8,557 nucleotides of DNA. Origin: Acetobacteraceae bacterium (GTDB lineage: Bacteria > Pseudomonadota > Alphaproteobacteria > Acetobacterales > Acetobacteraceae). The DNA is taken from the NCBI GenBank assembly GCA_019689515.1, contig JADGHI010000140.1:1-8557 (forward strand), in the 5' to 3' direction. The position numbers were made by a program, and so were the translations under genes. Each line of letters opens with the position of its first letter. The first letter of the stretch is position 1. Of the stretch, positions 6,055 through 8,557 are shown in pieces. The notes beneath the pieces are model-generated. The model did no database searches. It was not told the DNA's origin and saw only the letters and a program-made list of their open reading frames with translations.

Positions 6055-6935
6055 CAGTAGTGCACCCGGCGCTCGACATAGCGGAACTGCACCGCCGTCA
6101 GCGCGATCACGATCGCCATCAGGATCACGCTCTGCGCCGACGACCCGCCAAGGTTCAGGTTCTGCACGCCGTCCACGTAAACCTTGTAGATCAGCGTCTC
6201 CGTCGCCTTGCCTGGCCCGCCGCCGGTCAGGGCGTGGATCACCCCGAAGGTGTCGAAGAAGGCGTAGGTCAGGTTCACCACCAGCAGGAAGAAGGTGGTG
6301 GGCGAGAGCAGCGGGAACACCACGGTCCAGAACCGCCGCGCCGGCCGCGCTCCGTCGATCGCCGCCGCCTCCAGCACGGAGCGCGGGATGGACTGCAGCC
6401 CGGCGAGGAAGAAGATGAAATTGTAGCTCACCTGCTTCCAGGCGGAGGCGAAAATCACCAGGAGCATCGCCTGCGCCCCGTTCAGCTTGAAGTCCCAGGC
6501 GATGCCCGCCGCGTTCAGTGCCCGCCCGAACAGCCCGATCGCGGGGTGGAACAGGAACAGCCACAGCACCGCGGCGACCGCCGGCGCCACGGCGTAGGGC
6601 CAGATCAGCAGCGTCTTGTACACACCGGCGCCGCGGATGCTCTTGTCCGCCAGCACCGCGAGGAACAGCGCCGCGCCGAGCGCGAGCGCGGCGACGGAGG
6701 TGGAGAACACCGCCGTGTTCCACACCGCGTTCAGGTAGAGGGGGTCGGACAGCACCTCGCGGAAATTCTCGAGGCCCACGAATTCCGAACTCAGCCCGAA
6801 CGGGTCCTCGCGCAGCACGCTCTGCCGGATCGCCTGCCCCGCGGGCCAGAAGAAGAAGACCAGCGTGACGGCGATCTGCGGCGCGAGCAGCAGATAGGGC
6901 AGGAGCTTGCCGCGGAAGATGACGCGCCTGCGCAT
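6054..6935 (-). CDS. ugpA: Glycerol-3-phosphate ABC transporter permease UgpA
   Basis: Inner-membrane permease subunit of 293 residues that pairs with UgpE to form the channel. Seen: first membrane segment at about 11-32 (LPYLLLAPQIAVTLVFFFWP), followed by the periplasmic loop containing FVGLENFREVLSDP (52-65), further segments near 70-96, 106-130, 155-180, 204-230 and 266-284, and the EAA loop EAAAIDGARPARRFWTVVFP at 189-208 that contacts the ATPase. The LTGGGPGKATETLIYKVY motif at 236-253 is typical of UgpA and related sugar permeases. The ATG at 6935 starts the Arg-rich N-terminus; AGGA lies only 4 nt upstream, a weak spacing. It follows ugpB by 31 nt and overlaps ugpE by one base, so it is part of one operon. 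Confidence 0.95.
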   Translation of the reverse strand: MRRRVIFRGKLLPYLLLAPQIAVTLVFFFWPAGQAIRQSVLREDPFGLSSEFVGLENFREVLSDPLYLNAVWNTAVFSTSVAALALGAALFLAVLADKSIRGAGVYKTLLIWPYAVAPAVAAVLWLFLFHPAIGLFGRALNAAGIAWDFKLNGAQAMLLVIFASAWKQVSYNFIFFLAGLQSIPRSVLEAAAIDGARPARRFWTVVFPLLSPTTFFLLVVNLTYAFFDTFGVIHALTGGGPGKATETLIYKVYVDGVQNLNLGGSSAQSVILMAIVIALTAVQFRYVERRVHY

Positions 6936-6966
6936 GGTCCTGCCCGGCGGAAGGCGGCCGCGCCGC

Positions 6967-8343
6967 TCAGCGGGCGGCGCGGTTCTGCCGTTCGAAGTTG
7001 CGCAGCACCTGGTTGCCGCGGTTCACCGCGTTGTCCATCGCCTGCTGCGCGCTCTGCTGGCCTTGGAAGGCCTTCTCCAGCTCCTCCTGCATGATGTTGC
7101 GGATCTCGACGAAACCGCCGAGGCGGATGCCGCGGCTGTTCTCCGTCGTCTGGCCGCCGCCGCGCAGGAGCTGCTGGATCGGGATGTCGGCGCCCGGGTT
7201 CTGCTGGTAGTACCCGCTCGCCCGCGCGCGCTCATAGGCGGCGCGGGTCAGGGGCAGGTAGCCGGTGTCGGTGTGCCACTTGGCCGCGACATCGGGCCGC
7301 GCGAGGTAGCGGAGCAGCTCCGCGACGCCGCGCCACTCCTCGGCGCTCCGCCCCTGGCTCGGGCCACGGTTCAGGGCCCAGAACGCCGCCCCGCCGATGA
7401 TCGAGTTGATCGGCGCGCCCCGCACCTCCGGGTCGTAGGGCAGCATCGCCACGCCCCACTGGAACCGGGCCTCCCGCACGGTCCGCGCGCGCAGGCCGGA
7501 GGAGGCGAACAGGATCGCGCACTCGCCGGAGGGGAACAGGGCGTCGCCCGCGGAGTCGCGGCCGCCGTAGCGGAACAGCCCCTCGCGCTGCCAGTCCACC
7601 AGGTTCCCGATGTGGCGCACAAGGGTGGGGTTGTTGATCCGGAGCTCCGCGTTCAGCCCGTTGAAGCCGTTGGCCTGGGTAGCGAGCGGCAGGTTGTGGA
7701 TGGCGCTGAACTGCTCGATCTGGATCCAGGCCGGCCAGGCCGTGCTCATCGGGCAGGCGACGCCCGCCGCCTTGAGCTTCCGCGCTGCCTCGGCCACCTC
7801 CGGCCAGGTCTCGGGGAAGCGCTCAGGGTCCAGCCCCGCCCGGCGGAAGGCGTCCTTGTTGTAGAACACGATCGCGGTCGAGGAGTTGAACGGCATCGCC
7901 ATCTGCCGCCCGTCGCTCGTCGCGTAGTAGTCGCGCACCGGGGCGAGGAAGTCGCCGAAGTCGATCTGGACCCCTGTCTCGCGCAGCAGCTCGTGCACCG
8001 GCTTCACCGCGCGGCCGGCGGCCATCATCGTGCCGGTGCCGACCTCGAACATCTGCACCACATGCGGTGCGGTATTGGCGCGGAAGGCCGCGATCGCCGC
8101 GACCATCGTCTCGGAATAGGAGCCGCGGAAGGTCGGCACCACCCGGTAGCGCTGCTGGCTCTGGTTGAAGTCGTTGACGATGCCCTCCAGCAGTCCGCCG
8201 AGCGGCTGCGCCAGCCCGTGCCAGAACTGGATCTCGACCGGCTGCTGCCCCTGCTGGGCCCGCGGCGCACCCGCGGGCGGCAGCGCGGCGGTAGCGAGGC
8301 CGAGCGCGACGGCCCCGGCGGCGGCGAGAAAGCGGCGCCTCAT
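6967..8343 (-). CDS. ugpB: sn-glycerol-3-phosphate-binding periplasmic protein UgpB
   Basis: Periplasmic receptor, 458 residues (E. coli UgpB about 438), that delivers glycerol-3-phosphate or glycerophosphodiesters to UgpAE. Seen: signal peptide from MRRRFLAAAG, hydrophobic to about residue 25, with cleavage likely near PRAQ (27-30) and a short Gln-rich start of the mature protein. Segments matching E. coli UgpB from memory include IQFWHG (38-43), FEVGTGTMMA (99-108), PFNSST (151-156), GLDPE (170-174), AWPAWIQIE (202-210), INSIIGGA (312-319), TGYLP (360-364) and GIRLG (405-409). These include counterparts of the ligand-contacting Trp pair (203, 206), Glu100, Tyr362 and Arg407, which supports a phosphoglycerol ligand rather than a plain sugar. 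The ATG at 8343 has AGAGGA (8356-8351) 7 nt upstream. First gene of the ugp set, 79 nt after a partial PLP-enzyme gene. Confidence 0.96.
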   Translation of the reverse strand: MRRRFLAAAGAVALGLATAALPPAGAPRAQQGQQPVEIQFWHGLAQPLGGLLEGIVNDFNQSQQRYRVVPTFRGSYSETMVAAIAAFRANTAPHVVQMFEVGTGTMMAAGRAVKPVHELLRETGVQIDFGDFLAPVRDYYATSDGRQMAMPFNSSTAIVFYNKDAFRRAGLDPERFPETWPEVAEAARKLKAAGVACPMSTAWPAWIQIEQFSAIHNLPLATQANGFNGLNAELRINNPTLVRHIGNLVDWQREGLFRYGGRDSAGDALFPSGECAILFASSGLRARTVREARFQWGVAMLPYDPEVRGAPINSIIGGAAFWALNRGPSQGRSAEEWRGVAELLRYLARPDVAAKWHTDTGYLPLTRAAYERARASGYYQQNPGADIPIQQLLRGGGQTTENSRGIRLGGFVEIRNIMQEELEKAFQGQQSAQQAMDNAVNRGNQVLRNFERQNRAAR

Positions 8344-8406
8344 GACGTTGTCCTCTCCCGTGGATGTCCCGGTGCGGAGCCCGCCTATCCGGGCATCCTT
8401 GCGGCC

Positions 8407-8435
8407 GTATTACAGGATCGGGTCAGCCCGATGAA
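8407..8435 (-). promoter_or_regulatory. Weak promoter candidate upstream of ugpB
   Basis: Reading the minus strand, TTCATC (8435-8430) and TAATAC (8412-8407) are separated by exactly 17 nt, about 64 nt before the ugpB ATG. Each hexamer matches only about half of the sigma-70 consensus. The -35 candidate lies inside the end of the upstream gene, and a perfect dyad (8417-8432) falls largely in the spacer. It would give ugpB its own start, but readthrough from the upstream gene is equally possible. No recognisable PhoB box was seen. Confidence 0.22.
8417..8432. repeat. Perfect 6-bp inverted repeat ATCGGG-N4-CCCGAT
   Basis: ATCGGG at 8417-8422 and CCCGAT at 8427-8432 are exact reverse complements separated by TCAG. 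The stop codon of the partial PLP-enzyme gene (8425-8423, minus strand) lies in and beside the loop. The site could be a small operator over the candidate ugpB promoter or an RNA hairpin at the end of the upstream gene; no U-tract follows, so a classical terminator is unlikely. Confidence 0.5.
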
Positions 8436-8557
8436 GCGCCCGCGCCGCTGCCGGACGCGGCCGCTACGGCCTCCGGCCGCCGCCCCACCAGGTGCTCGTA
8501 CACCTCCGGATCGGTGGCGCCTTCGGTGCCGAACAGCAGCACCCGGCTGTCCGGCTG
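8423..8557 (-). CDS. C-terminal fragment of a PLP-dependent enzyme, probably diaminopropionate ammonia-lyase (5' end outside window)
   Basis: An open frame enters from the right edge and ends with TGA at 8425-8423, giving 44 visible residues. The segment VLLFGTEGATDPEVYEHLVG (residues 6-25 of the fragment) resembles the C-terminal end of diaminopropionate ammonia-lyases, PLP enzymes that convert 2,3-diaminopropionate to pyruvate and ammonia. The TEGATDP signature is the main clue. A related fold-type II enzyme such as a threonine synthase-like protein cannot be excluded. The last 19 residues are a low-complexity Ala/Gly/Ser tail. It points the same way as ugpB and ends 79 nt before it, so the two may be cotranscribed. 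The Lys that binds PLP lies outside the window. Confidence 0.6.
   Translation of the reverse strand, partial: QPDSRVLLFGTEGATDPEVYEHLVGRRPEAVAAASGSGAGASSG

Noticed and set aside
4101..6060. Long plus-strand open frames (4101-5246 and 4912-6060) opposite ugpC and ugpE
   Set aside because: His/Arg/Glu-rich shadow translations, typical of the antisense of GC-rich membrane and ATPase genes.
5149..6723. A single 524-residue minus-strand protein running into ugpE from an upstream start
   Set aside because: The first 223 residues are an out-of-frame reading of ugpA; true UgpE begins at 6054, overlapping the ugpA stop by one base.
6060..7094. 344-codon plus-strand open frame opposite ugpA
   Set aside because: Shadow frame; no domain and no ribosome-binding site of note.
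1..8557. CRISPR array, tRNA, insertion sequence or phage remnant
   Set aside because: No regularly spaced repeats, cloverleaf-like segment, transposase motif or terminal inverted repeats with target duplications were seen on either strand.

Overview
The window is a strongly GC-rich chromosomal segment of a proteobacterium. Base composition, the prevalence of solute-binding proteins without their own permeases (including a Bug/TctC-type protein) and arginine/alanine-rich coding suggest an alphaproteobacterium, most likely Acetobacteraceae (Roseomonas-like). That placement is inference from gene style, not from a marker gene. Coding is dense: eight genes, two of them cut by the window edges. 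No rRNA, tRNA, CRISPR array, insertion sequence or phage gene is visible, and no gene-free stretch exceeds about 140 bases.

Layout, left to right. (1) 1-597, minus strand: N-terminal two thirds of a PIG3-type NAD(P)H quinone oxidoreductase. (2) 598-738: short divergent intergenic region. (3) 739-2031, plus strand: an orphan Leu/Ile/Val-type (type I) ABC solute-binding protein with a glutamine-rich linker; it is the only plus-strand gene. (4) 2046-2909, minus: an arginase-superfamily protein with two changed active-site positions. (5) 2941-3948, minus: a Bug/TctC-type solute-binding protein. (6) 4056-8343, minus: a complete glycerol-3-phosphate ABC transporter in the order ugpB-ugpA-ugpE-ugpC (transcribed right to left). 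(7) 8423-8557, minus: C-terminal tail of a PLP enzyme resembling diaminopropionate ammonia-lyase.

How they work together. UgpB captures glycerol-3-phosphate or glycerophosphodiesters in the periplasm, UgpA and UgpE form the membrane channel, and UgpC supplies ATP hydrolysis. The genes are tightly packed (gaps of 31 and 7 nt and a one-base TGATG overlap), as in one operon. The E. coli partner ugpQ is not next to ugpC. Instead a 107-nt gap with nested inverted repeats leads into the Bug protein and arginase-like gene, which form a second tight pair 31 nt apart. All minus-strand genes from 8557 to 2046 could share transcription, but the 107-nt gap may separate two units.

Most of the window is ordinary transport and catabolic content. 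The points most worth a second look are the arginase-like protein with Cys for the first metal-ligand His and Gly for the catalytic His, its pairing with a Bug receptor, and a perfect 6-bp dyad overlapping the stop codon upstream of ugpB.
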